Source: Nitrogeniibacter mangrovi (GTDB lineage Bacteria > Pseudomonadota > Gammaproteobacteria > Burkholderiales > Rhodocyclaceae). Taken from it: 64,000 nucleotides of DNA. Positions 42,236-50,115 of the stretch are shown piece by piece. Made by a program: the position numbers and the translations under genes. Numbering within the stretch: position 1 is the first letter of the stretch; every line of letters starts with the position of its first letter. The notes under the pieces are model-generated. The model saw only the letters and a program-made list of their open reading frames with translations. It made no database searches and had not been told where the DNA came from. The DNA is taken from the NCBI RefSeq assembly GCF_010983895.1, contig NZ_CP048836.1, positions 3,410,001-3,474,000 of the forward strand. The letters run 5' to 3'.

Positions 42236-42250
42236 TGCTGCACTGCAGCA
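42236..42250. promoter_or_regulatory. Perfect palindrome TGCTGC-ACT-GCAGCA at the start point
   Basis: A 6+3+6 inverted repeat eight bases downstream of the -10 box. Position and symmetry suit a repressor operator; the CTGC-N3-GCAG core resembles sites reported for the PHA regulator PhaR, but that link is speculative. It could also be a 5' hairpin of the transcript. Confidence 0.45.
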
Positions 42251-42258
42251 CGACCCGC

Positions 42259-42287
42259 ACTTTATTGATTTGTATGCCTTTTGTCAA
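42259..42287 (-). promoter_or_regulatory. Near-consensus sigma-70 promoter
   Basis: TTGACA, 17 bases, TAAAGT on the minus strand. It is among the best promoters in the window and sits in an A/T-rich patch. Confidence 0.7.
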
Positions 42288-42372
42288 TCTCCCGGAAACC
42301 CGCATGAATGCTTGTTCATGCCAAATACATCACACTGGAACCCGCATGGGTGCTGGAGATCGGCGGCGCAAC

Positions 42373-42396
42373 AAAAAAACGGGGCTTGCGCCCCGT
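42373..42396 (-). terminator. Terminator of kbp
   Basis: On the minus strand ACGGGGC pairs with GCCCCGT over a 4-base loop and is followed by seven Ts, about 42 bases after the kbp stop. Confidence 0.85.
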
Positions 42397-42438
42397 CCGA
42401 TCGATCACGTGGCGGCGCCGGCCGGCACCGCCACGGCC

Positions 42439-42909
42439 TCAGGCGGCCGGTGGAATACGCAGCACCTGACCCGGGTAGATCTTGTCCGGATCGGACAGCA
42501 TCGGCTTGTTGGCCTCGAAGATCACCATGTACTTGTTGGCATTGCCGTAGCATTTCTTGGCGATCGCCGACAGGGTGTCACCGCGTACGACCGTGTGGAA
42601 CTGGGCTTCCGGCTCCGGATTCGTGACCACGATGCTGTCGTGGACCTCGCCCACGCCGGCCACGTTGCCGGCGGCCAGCAGCACCTTCTCGCGGGTGGCC
42701 TGGTCCGGCGTGGTACCGCCGACGGTGACCACCGAACTGGCGCCATCGAAGCTGACCGTGAGGTTCTCCACCGGCAGCTTGAGGGTTTCGATGTAGGCCT
42801 TGATGGCGGCGCCGGCCTTGGCGTTGGCATCGGGTGCACTGGCGGCCGCGGCCTCGCCGGTGCCGAACAGCTTTTCACCCGCTTCCTTGATGAAGCTGAA
42901 CAGTCCCAT
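42439..42909 (-). CDS. kbp: Kbp-like potassium-binding BON-LysM protein
   Basis: A 156-residue protein very like E. coli Kbp/YgaU along its whole length: start MGLFSFIKEAGEKLF, BON domain (about 40-98) and LysM domain (about 104-154, FHTVVRGDTLSAIAKKCYGNANKYMVIFEANKPML) ending PGQVLRIP. Kbp in E. coli is a cytoplasmic K+-binding protein needed at high K+. No signal peptide is present, which fits Kbp rather than a cell-wall LysM protein. It has its own terminator. Confidence 0.88.
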   Translation of the reverse strand: MGLFSFIKEAGEKLFGTGEAAAASAPDANAKAGAAIKAYIETLKLPVENLTVSFDGASSVVTVGGTTPDQATREKVLLAAGNVAGVGEVHDSIVVTNPEPEAQFHTVVRGDTLSAIAKKCYGNANKYMVIFEANKPMLSDPDKIYPGQVLRIPPAA

Positions 42910-42969
42910 GGTCTGACTCCTTGTCGTCTGATTCGTCATGTCGTGCCGATGTCATCGGCGCTGTTGCCG

Positions 42970-43590
42970 TTATACGTCAGTTCGATCGACAAGGGGAATC
43001 CCCGAAAATGAAACTTGCGTGTCAACGCCGGGCGGCGGCGCGTCGAGCCCCCGGGCCAGACGCGCCCAGTCGAAGCACGGCCCGGGATCGGTCTTTCGGC
43101 CCGGCGCAATATCGCTGTGGCCCGCAACGGCCTGCAGCGGGTAACGGTGCCGCAAGACCTTGATCAGTTCGGTCAGGCGCGCATACTGGCGCGGCTCGAA
43201 GGGCACATGGTCGGAGCCCTCCAGTTCCACGCCGATGGAAAAGTCGTTGCAGCGTTCGCGCCCGCCCCAGCAACTCGCGCCGGCATGCCAGGCACGCTGT
43301 TCGGTGGACACGAACTGGATCAGCTCACCGTCGCGGCGGATGAGGAAATGCGCCGAGACCTGCAGCCCGGCGATCTGCGCGTAGTAGGGATGAGCCGCGG
43401 GGTCGAGGGTATTGGTGAACAGTTCGATGATGCCCTCGCCGGAGAACCGGTCCGGCGGCAGGCTGATGGCATGGACCACCAGCAGGCGCACGGGCTCGCC
43501 CTCGGGGCGCGCGTCGGCGTTGGGCGAGACGATGCGCCGCGCACCGGCCAGCCAGCCTTCCGCGTCGAGTCGCCCGGGCGCGTCGCTCAT
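42970..43590 (-). CDS. ampD: 1,6-anhydro-N-acetylmuramyl-L-alanine amidase AmpD
   Basis: A 206-residue zinc amidase of the Amidase_2 family. Zinc ligands are in LLVVHAISLPP, CNDFSIGVELEGSD and AVAGHSDIAPGRKTDPGPCFDW (the last gives His and Asp). No signal peptide: AmpD is cytoplasmic and strips the peptide from anhydromuropeptides returned from the wall. The ATG overlaps the pilR stop by four bases. Confidence 0.93.
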   Translation of the reverse strand: MSDAPGRLDAEGWLAGARRIVSPNADARPEGEPVRLLVVHAISLPPDRFSGEGIIELFTNTLDPAAHPYYAQIAGLQVSAHFLIRRDGELIQFVSTEQRAWHAGASCWGGRERCNDFSIGVELEGSDHVPFEPRQYARLTELIKVLRHRYPLQAVAGHSDIAPGRKTDPGPCFDWARLARGLDAPPPGVDTQVSFSGIPLVDRTDV

Positions 43591-44966
43591 TCCTTCATGC
43601 CCAGCCGCTCCATGCGATAGCGCAGGGAACGGAAGGTCACCTTGAGCAGGCGCGCCGCCGCGGTGCGGTTGCCGCCCGTCTCGGCCAGGGCCTCGTGGAT
43701 GGCCTCGCGCTCGGCATCATCGAGGTATTCCTGCAGCCCCATGTGCAGGGCCTCGCTGCCGCTGAACGAGACCGCCGACTCCGTGCCGAGCAGCGGATCG
43801 AGCGCCAGATCCTCCACATGGATGACCTCGTCGCCGGACAGGGCCAGGGCGCGCTCGAGCGTGTTCTCCAGTTCCCGCACGTTGCCCGGGAAGCCATAGT
43901 CCGCCAGCGCCTGGGCCGCCTGGGCCGACAGCCGCGGCTGCCCCAGGCCGGCCTGCGCCGCGAGCCGCTCGAGCAGGGCTTCGGCCAGTGCCGGAATGTC
44001 CTCCTTGCGCTCGCGCAGGGCCGGCATCTTCAGTTCGATGACGTTGAGGCGGTAGAACAGATCCTGGCGGAAGCGATGATCCTCCACCAGGGCGCGCAGG
44101 TTCTGGTGGGTGGCGCTGATGATGCGCACGTCCACCGGCACCTCCTCGGTCTCGCCGATGCGGCGCACCCGCTTTTCCTGGATCACGCGCAGCAGCTTCA
44201 CCTGCATGGACAGGGGCAGGTCGGCGACCTCGTCGAGAAACAGGGTGCCGCCGTTGGCGGCCTGGAAGAAGCCGTCGTGGTCGGCGTCGGCGCCGGTGAA
44301 GGCCCCCTTGCGATAGCCGAAGAACTCGCTCTCCATGAGGTTCTCGGGAATCGCGCCGCAGTTGACCGCGACGAAGGAGGCGGCCGCGCGCGGCCCGAGC
44401 CCGTGGATGGCGCGCGCGGCGCGCTCCTTGCCGCTGCCCGATTCGCCCGAGATGTACACCGGCGCCTGGCTGCGGGCGAGCTTCTCGATGAGCTGGCGCA
44501 CCTGCGCCATGGCCGCGGACTCGCCGATGAGAAACGCGCTGGCGTCCTTTTCCACCGCCCCGGCGCCCTTCTCGGGCAGCCGGAACACCGACTTGATGAG
44601 CGCCCGCAGCTGCTCGAGCGACACCGGCTTGGCGAGGTAGTCGAAGGCGCCCGCCTTGAGCGCGCCCACCGCGTTCTCCATGCTGCCGTAGGCGGTGATC
44701 ACCGCCACCGGCAGGTCGGCGCAGTGCTCGTTGATGTAGCGCACCAGCTCGAGACCCTCGCCGTCGGGCAGGCGCATGTCGGTCAGGCACAGGCGGTAGC
44801 TGTTGTGCTCGAGCAGCGCGCGCGCCTCGGCCACGGAGCCGGCCGCATCGGCCCCCAGCCCCATGCGCGCGAGGGTCATCTCCAGCAGTTCGCGGATGTC
44901 GTCTTCATCGTCGACCACGAGCACATCGGTGCCCCGCGGCCGCTGGCGTCGGTCGTTCGTACTCAT
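43587..44966 (-). CDS. pilR: Sigma-54-dependent response regulator PilR
   Basis: A 459-residue NtrC-family activator. Receiver (about 15-130) with Asp in LCLTDMRLPDGEG; AAA+ domain (about 150-385) with Walker A GESGSGKE, GAFTGA for sigma-54 contact, Walker B GGTLFLDEVADLP; C-terminal Fis-type helix-turn-helix (TGGNRTAAARLLKVTFRSLRYR with one insertion compared with other family members). With PilS it activates pilin transcription in pseudomonads. It overlaps the kinase gene by four bases. No pilin gene is in the window. Confidence 0.92.
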   Translation of the reverse strand: MSTNDRRQRPRGTDVLVVDDEDDIRELLEMTLARMGLGADAAGSVAEARALLEHNSYRLCLTDMRLPDGEGLELVRYINEHCADLPVAVITAYGSMENAVGALKAGAFDYLAKPVSLEQLRALIKSVFRLPEKGAGAVEKDASAFLIGESAAMAQVRQLIEKLARSQAPVYISGESGSGKERAARAIHGLGPRAAASFVAVNCGAIPENLMESEFFGYRKGAFTGADADHDGFFQAANGGTLFLDEVADLPLSMQVKLLRVIQEKRVRRIGETEEVPVDVRIISATHQNLRALVEDHRFRQDLFYRLNVIELKMPALRERKEDIPALAEALLERLAAQAGLGQPRLSAQAAQALADYGFPGNVRELENTLERALALSGDEVIHVEDLALDPLLGTESAVSFSGSEALHMGLQEYLDDAEREAIHEALAETGGNRTAAARLLKVTFRSLRYRMERLGMKE

Positions 44967-46519
44967 GGCTGACTCGGTCCCGTCAGGCAGAAATGGGCGC
45001 CGCGCTCGGTGTCGAGCAGACGCAGGCTGGCCCGGTTGGCCTCGGCCAGTTCGCGGGCGATGTACAGACCCAGCCCGGTCCCCTTGGCGTGGGTGGTGAA
45101 GAAGGGTTCGAACAGCTGGGTGCGGTGCTCGGGGGCGATGCCCGGGCCGTCGTCGATCACCTCCAGCCGGGTGAGACCATCGTCGCGGCTCGCCCGCACC
45201 GCGATGGCCCCGGGGCGTTCGCTCGCGTAGCGGCGTGCGTTGGCCAGCAGGTTCCACAGGATCTGGTGCAGATGCGCGCGATCGAAGGCCAGGGTGATGC
45301 CGTCGGGGATGTCCATGCTCACCTGGGCCTTCTCCGCCTCGCCGTGGAGGGTGAACTCGTCGAGGAAGTCGCGCACGAAAGCCTGCAGCGGCAAGGCCTC
45401 GAGCATGGCGCGGTCGCGGCGGCCGAGGGAGAGCACATCGCGCACCAGCTGCTCGATGCGCTGGGCGTTGTCGTTGATGATGCGGGTCAGGCGGATCTGC
45501 CCCTCGGCGCGCTTCTCCTCGCGCAACAGCTCGGCGGCATGGCTCACCGCGGTGAGCGGGTTGCGGATCTCGTGGGCGATGCCGGCGGTGAGCCGGCCGA
45601 GCGCAGCCAGCTTGATCTGCTGCGCCTGGGCCTGGATCTCTTCCAGATCCTGGAGATAGACGATGGTGCCGCCACCGGCCGCCACCGGCGGCACCACGCG
45701 ATATTCGATGGTGCCCCGATCGTCGACGATCACCTCGCCGGAGGCCCCCTCGCCGGCCGCTTCGGCCAGCCGCGCCGCCAGCACGGGCACCGCGTCGACC
45801 AGATGCCCGCCGGGCCCGAGCGTGCGCCCGAGCAGCCGCTCGGCCTGGGGATTGAACTGGAGCACGCGCAGATCCTCGTCGAGCACCAGCACCCCGTCGG
45901 GCATGTCCTCTATGATGCGTTCGTTGATGGTGCGCTGCTGGACCAGGTCGGCGCCACGGGCCTCGGCCAGGGCCTCGTTGGCCAGCGCCCGGCTGGCCAG
46001 GTAGCGCGCCATGAGGGCGACGCCGAAAAAGCCGATGCACACCATGCCGACCGCAAAGAATTCCGGCGCCTCGTGCCCGGTGAGGGTGCGCACCCCGTTT
46101 TCGGTCAGCACCGCCACGGTCGCCAGGGCGGCATAGAACAGCACCCAGCGCCCCTGGCCGACCAGGCCACCGCCGGCGAGCAGCACCATGAGCAAGGTCG
46201 GCAGGCCGCCGCGCGCACCGCCGCTGGCATGCATCATCAGCACCAGCGCGACGATGTCCACCACCATCTGCACGGTCACCAGCCGATCGAAGCCGAGCCG
46301 TCGCACCGCATCCGGGAAACCCAGCGCCAGCACGGTGACGAAATAGGCCAGCGCAACGACGACGAAGAACACCGGCGCCTCGTTGCCCAGGCCGATGACC
46401 GTCCGGCCGAAGAACAGGAACAGGGCGGCGATGAACAGCCGGAACAGGTTCAGGTAGCGCAGCGAAGCGCGCCGCGCCAGGTCGCCGGGCGCCACCGGCC
46501 GTACCGGGGCCTCAGTCAT
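44963..46519 (-). CDS. pilS: Sensor histidine kinase PilS
   Basis: A 518-residue kinase with about six N-terminal helices (about 25-185), a PAS domain (about 205-290), HisKA with GIAHEIRNPLTAVSHAAELL, and an ATPase domain with LLANARRYA, DDGPGIAPEH and GTGLGLYIA. The multi-helix N-terminus plus PAS is the PilS arrangement, which in Pseudomonas monitors pilin in the membrane. I chose the ATG giving MTEAPVRP, preceded by GGACGGG; two other ATGs lie 3 and 5 codons upstream. It overlaps the small PP0621-type gene by eight bases. Confidence 0.9.
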   Translation of the reverse strand: MTEAPVRPVAPGDLARRASLRYLNLFRLFIAALFLFFGRTVIGLGNEAPVFFVVVALAYFVTVLALGFPDAVRRLGFDRLVTVQMVVDIVALVLMMHASGGARGGLPTLLMVLLAGGGLVGQGRWVLFYAALATVAVLTENGVRTLTGHEAPEFFAVGMVCIGFFGVALMARYLASRALANEALAEARGADLVQQRTINERIIEDMPDGVLVLDEDLRVLQFNPQAERLLGRTLGPGGHLVDAVPVLAARLAEAAGEGASGEVIVDDRGTIEYRVVPPVAAGGGTIVYLQDLEEIQAQAQQIKLAALGRLTAGIAHEIRNPLTAVSHAAELLREEKRAEGQIRLTRIINDNAQRIEQLVRDVLSLGRRDRAMLEALPLQAFVRDFLDEFTLHGEAEKAQVSMDIPDGITLAFDRAHLHQILWNLLANARRYASERPGAIAVRASRDDGLTRLEVIDDGPGIAPEHRTQLFEPFFTTHAKGTGLGLYIARELAEANRASLRLLDTERGAHFCLTGPSQP

Positions 46520-46745
46520 CCCGTCCATGCGCATGCGCGTCGCAACAGTAGAACTCGTCGCCCCGATGCACGCCCTCGCTCTCGGGCACGTGCACCCCGC
46601 AGCGCCGGCACGAGAGCATCCGCTCGGGGGTGTCCCGCCGCGCCGACCGGGAGCGGGAGGCGCCGCCCTGATCCCCCTCGCGCAGCAGGCGCCGCCCCCA
46701 GAAGATCGCGGCGAGAACGAGGAGGAACAGGAGCAGTTTTTGCAC
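46512..46745 (-). CDS. PP0621-family small membrane protein
   Basis: A 77-residue protein: N-terminal helix (about 2-17, KLLLFLLVLAAIFWG), a short Arg/Ser linker, then a putative zinc-binding tail with CRRCG and YCCDAHAHG. The start is GTG. This type of small protein is repeatedly found just upstream of pilS in betaproteobacteria; its function is unknown to me. It overlaps pilS by eight bases, so the two are probably coupled. Confidence 0.75.
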   Translation of the reverse strand: MQKLLLFLLVLAAIFWGRRLLREGDQGGASRSRSARRDTPERMLSCRRCGVHVPESEGVHRGDEFYCCDAHAHGRDD

Positions 46746-46843
46746 GGTCGGGCGGGGGCGAGAGGTGAAAAAAAAAGTGTAGCACGCGCGCCTGCACCGC
46801 CCCTGTGGACGCCCGATGAAAGTCAGCGCGGCAGCGCCCGCAC

Positions 46844-47998
46844 CTACAACCGCGCCAGGCGCTCGCAGGCGGCGTCTAGGGTGTCCTCGTGCTTGGCGAA
46901 GCAGAAGCGCACCACCCGGGCATCGCGACCATCGTGGTGGAAGGCGGACACCGGAATCGCCGCCACCCCGATCTCGCAGGTGAGCCAGCGCACGAAGTCC
47001 ACATCCGGCCGGTCGCCGATGGCCTCGTAGCCGGCCAGCTGGAAGTAGGTGCCGGCACACGGCAGCAGGGTGAAGCGCGACGCGCCCAGGGCGGCGCGGA
47101 AGCGGTCCCGCTTGGCCTGGTAGAAGCCGGCCAGCGCGAGATGGCGCTGCGGCTCGGCCATGTAGTCGGCGAGCGCGTACTGCACCGGGGTGTTCACCGT
47201 GAACACGTTGAATTGATGCACCTTGCGGAACTCGGCCATCAGCGCCGCCGGCCCGAGCACGTAGCCGACCTTCCAGCCGGTGATGTGATAGGTCTTGCCG
47301 AAGCTGGAGACGATCAGGCTGCGCTCGGCCAGCGCCGGGTGGCGGGCGCAGCTTTCGTGGCGCCGGCCGTCGAAGACGATGTGCTCGTACACCTCGTCGG
47401 CGACCACCACGATGTCGGTGCCGCGCACCAGCGCCGCCAGCTGCGCCATGTCCTCGCCCGACCACACCGCCCCGGTCGGATTGTGCGGGGTGTTGATCAT
47501 GATCATGCGCGTGCGCGGCGTGATCGCCGCGGCCACCGCCGCCCAGTCGGGCCGGTAGTCGGGCGCCTCCAGCGTGAGCCGCACCGGCACCCCGCCCTGC
47601 AGTTCGATGGCCGGCACGTAGGAGTCGTACACCGGCTCGAACACGATCACCTCGTCGCCCGGATGCACCAGCGCCGCCACCGCGGTGAACAGCGCCTGGG
47701 TGGCGCCGGCGGTCACCGTCACCTCGGTCTCCACGTCGTAGCGCGCCCCGTACAGCGCCTCCACCTTGCGCGCGATCGCCTCGCGCAGCGGCGCCACCCC
47801 GGCCATGGGTGGATACTGGTTCATGCCCGCCCGCATCCAGTGCGCCACGCGCTCGAACAGCACCGGCTCGGCGTGGAAGTCCGGGAAGCCCTGCGACAGG
47901 TTGATGGCACCGGCCTCCTGAGCCATGCGCGACATCACGGTGAAGATGGTGGTGCCGACCTCTGGCAGGCGCGACAGCGGACGAATCGGACACTGCAT
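46844..47998 (-). CDS. Methionine-type aminotransferase (YbdL-like)
   Basis: A 384-residue fold-type I aminotransferase. INLSQGFPDF is the signature of the YbdL/kynurenine aminotransferase branch; cofactor contacts are in INTPHNPTGAVW and VVADEVYEHIVF, with the Schiff-base Lys in SSFGKTYHITGWKVGY. E. coli YbdL transaminates methionine, and related enzymes make methionine from 2-keto-4-methylthiobutyrate in the salvage pathway. It is divergent from mtnA, which supports a role in methylthio metabolism. Confidence 0.87.
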   Translation of the reverse strand: MQCPIRPLSRLPEVGTTIFTVMSRMAQEAGAINLSQGFPDFHAEPVLFERVAHWMRAGMNQYPPMAGVAPLREAIARKVEALYGARYDVETEVTVTAGATQALFTAVAALVHPGDEVIVFEPVYDSYVPAIELQGGVPVRLTLEAPDYRPDWAAVAAAITPRTRMIMINTPHNPTGAVWSGEDMAQLAALVRGTDIVVVADEVYEHIVFDGRRHESCARHPALAERSLIVSSFGKTYHITGWKVGYVLGPAALMAEFRKVHQFNVFTVNTPVQYALADYMAEPQRHLALAGFYQAKRDRFRAALGASRFTLLPCAGTYFQLAGYEAIGDRPDVDFVRWLTCEIGVAAIPVSAFHHDGRDARVVRFCFAKHEDTLDAACERLARL

Positions 47999-48027
47999 CG
48001 GTGTTTCCTCACATGATCACGATCCCG

Positions 48028-48065
48028 ATTGTAGGCCTGATCGGTCACCGGGCTCGGGCTACAAT
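48028..48065. promoter_or_regulatory. Facing -10 boxes between the aminotransferase and mtnA
   Basis: ATTGTAG and CTACAAT, an inverted pair 24 bases apart. Each gives a TACAAT -10 box, one for each divergent gene. No good -35 boxes are visible, so an activator may be needed. Confidence 0.4.
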
Positions 48066-48094
48066 GACGGGATCGACAGTCTCCGAAAAACACC

Positions 48095-49153
48095 ATGGCC
48101 CACCTGCCACCGCTCGAATTCACCGGCAATGCCATCCGCATTCTCGATCAGACGCGGCTGCCGCATGCCGAAGCGCGCCTCGAACTGCGCGACCTCGACG
48201 CCGTCGCCGCCGCCATCACCGACATGCGCGTGCGCGGCGCCCCCCTGATCGGCGCCACCGCCGCCTGCGGTGTCGCCCTGGCCCTGCGCGAGCGCGCCGA
48301 CGATGCCACCCTGGCGCACGCCCTGGCGGTGCTCGGCGCCACCCGCCCCACCGCCGTCAACCTGCACTGGGCGCTGGCGCGCATGGCGCGGGCCCTCGAC
48401 CCCCTGCCGGCCGGCGAACGGGCCGAGGCCGCCGCGCGCGAGGCGGCCGCGATCATCGCCGAAGACGCGCAGATGAACGCGCGCATCGGCCAGCACGGCC
48501 TGGGTATGCTGCGCACCCTGGCCGAAGCGGGCCACGGCCGCGTGAATGTGATGACCCACTGCAACGCCGGCTGGCTCGCCACCCTGGAACACGGCACCGC
48601 GCTGTCGCCCATCTACGCCGCCCACGCCGAAGGCATCGACGTCCATGTGTGGGTCAGCGAGACGCGCCCGCGCAACCAGGGCCTGCTCACCGCCTGGGAA
48701 CTGGCCGCCTCGGGCGTGCCGCTCACCCTCGTCGCCGACAACGCCGCCGGCCTGCTCATGGCGCGCGGCCAGGTGGACGTGGTCATCACCGGCGCCGACC
48801 GGGTGGCCGCCAACGGCGACAGCGCCAACAAGATCGGCACCTACCTCAAGGCCCTGGCCGCCGCCGACAACGGCCTGCCGTTCTACATCGCCGCGCCCAT
48901 GTCCACGGTCGACTTCGGCTGCCCCGACGGCGGCGCCATCCCCATCGAGGATCGCGCCGGCGCCGAGGTGCGCGAGGTCGCCGGCCGCGACGCCGACGGC
49001 CGCCCGGCCACGGTGCGCATCGCCCCCGACGACCTGCCGGTGGCCAACCCCGCCTTCGACGTCACCCCGGCGCGCCTGATCACCGGCATCATCACCGAGC
49101 ACGGCATCTGCGCGCCCTCCGCCCTGCACGACCTGCCCGGAGCCGAACGATGA
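48095..49153 (+). CDS. mtnA: S-methyl-5-thioribose-1-phosphate isomerase
   Basis: A 352-residue isomerase converting 5-methylthioribose-1-phosphate to 5-methylthioribulose-1-phosphate. Family motifs: MRVRGAPLIGATAA near the N-terminus, catalytic Cys in THCNAGWLAT, catalytic Asp in ITGADRVAANGDSANKIGTY. The C-terminus has GIITEHGI. The next gene overlaps it by four bases and encodes a class II aldolase likely to use its product. Confidence 0.94.
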   Translation: MAHLPPLEFTGNAIRILDQTRLPHAEARLELRDLDAVAAAITDMRVRGAPLIGATAACGVALALRERADDATLAHALAVLGATRPTAVNLHWALARMARALDPLPAGERAEAAAREAAAIIAEDAQMNARIGQHGLGMLRTLAEAGHGRVNVMTHCNAGWLATLEHGTALSPIYAAHAEGIDVHVWVSETRPRNQGLLTAWELAASGVPLTLVADNAAGLLMARGQVDVVITGADRVAANGDSANKIGTYLKALAAADNGLPFYIAAPMSTVDFGCPDGGAIPIEDRAGAEVREVAGRDADGRPATVRIAPDDLPVANPAFDVTPARLITGIITEHGICAPSALHDLPGAER

Positions 49154-49812
49154 ACAGCGCCGACCAGTTGCTGCATATCGCCCGCGGCATGAGCGCACGG
49201 CGCCTGTCCGTGGGCACCGCGGGCAACGTGAGCCTGCGCCACGGCGACGGTATGCTGATCACCCCGTCGGGCCTGGCGCCCGAGCGCTGCCGGCCCGAGG
49301 ACATGGCCCACGTCGATCCGGCCGGGCGCGCCAGCGGTCCCCTGGCGCCGTCCAGCGAATGGCGCATGCACCGCGACATCTACGCCGCGCGCCCCGAGAT
49401 CCAGGCCATCCTCCATGCCCACGCCCCCTTCGCCACCGCGCTGGCCTGCCATCGCCTGGCCATCCCACCCTTCCACTACATGATCGCGCGCTTCGGCGGC
49501 GCCAGCATCCACTGTGGCGGCTACGCCACCTTCGGCACCCAGGCCCTGTCCGACGCCACCCTCGCGGCACTCGATCGGCGCAGCGCCTGCCTCATGGCCA
49601 ACCACGGCATGATCGTGCTCGCCGAGCACGCCGAGGAACTGCTCGACCGCGCCATCGAATTCGAGATGCTGTGCGAGCACTACTGGCGCGTCCGGGCCCT
49701 GGGCGAGCCGGCCCTCCTGAGCGAGGCCGAGATCGCCGAGGCGCTGGCGCGCTTCGGCAGCTACGGCCGCCCGCACCCCACCGACGCCACGGAATACGGA
49801 CACGATGATTGA
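49150..49812 (+). CDS. Class II aldolase, probable 5-methylthioribulose-1-phosphate aldolase
   Basis: A 220-residue zinc aldolase of the fuculose-phosphate type. SVGTAGNVSLR (phosphate binding), SSEWRMH (catalytic Glu), HAHAPFATALA (two metal His) and NHGMIVLA (third His) are present. Coupling to mtnA suggests it acts on 5-methylthioribulose-1-phosphate. It is either the aldolase of the DHAP shunt (products DHAP and methylthioacetaldehyde) or an MtnB-type dehydratase. The fuculose-aldolase look and the absence of mtnC/mtnD here favour the aldolase. Confidence 0.8.
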   Translation: MNSADQLLHIARGMSARRLSVGTAGNVSLRHGDGMLITPSGLAPERCRPEDMAHVDPAGRASGPLAPSSEWRMHRDIYAARPEIQAILHAHAPFATALACHRLAIPPFHYMIARFGGASIHCGGYATFGTQALSDATLAALDRRSACLMANHGMIVLAEHAEELLDRAIEFEMLCEHYWRVRALGEPALLSEAEIAEALARFGSYGRPHPTDATEYGHDD

Positions 49813-50115
49813 CGAGACCGCCGTACGCGAGGCGCTGCGCCGCGTCGACGACCCGGAGATCGGCATGAACATCGTCGACCTCGGGCTCATCTACGCCGTC
49901 GAGGTCGGCGAGGCGCATATCGCCATCCGCATGACCATGACCAGCCCGGCCTGCCCCATGGGCCAGATGATCATGGACGACATCGAAGCCGCGCTCAAAC
50001 GCCTCGCCCCGAGCACACCCGGGAGATCGAACTGGTCTGGGAACCGGAGTGGTCCCCCGAGATGATGAGCACGTCGGCCAAGGACCACTTCGGCTGGCAG
50101 CCCGAGGATGACTGA
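49805..50115 (+). pseudogene. DUF59/MIP18-type protein with a frameshift
   Basis: The first 68 or so codons give a DUF59 domain (DDPEIGMNIVDLGLIYAV, MTMTSPACPMGQ). At a CCCC run (50007-50010) the frame breaks: the normal continuation EHTREIELVWEPEWSPEMM...HFGWQPEDD is in the next frame and stops at 50113-50115. A single missing C accounts for it. As it stands the product is cut to 86 residues with an unrelated tail. DUF59 proteins help assemble Fe-S or other metal centres. It overlaps the aldolase stop and the next gene's start, so it may be a recent mutation or a sequencing error. Confidence 0.8.

Larger units (their letters stand above)
42205..42252 (-). ncRNA. Candidate ~48-nt small RNA or terminated leader
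   Basis: The predicted transcript begins at the palindrome just after a strong promoter and ends at a terminator (AAGGAAGCGGC...GCCGCTTTTT). It could be a free small RNA, or an attenuated leader of the transglycosylase gene downstream. Confidence 0.35.
42055..42438. other. Intergenic region with promoter, palindrome and two terminators
   Basis: A 384-base gap between the transglycosylase and kbp. Read on the minus strand it contains the kbp terminator, a near-consensus sigma-70 promoter, a 15-base palindrome at the predicted start point, a second terminator, then about 150 bases leading to the transglycosylase ATG. I see no protein gene. Confidence 0.6.
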
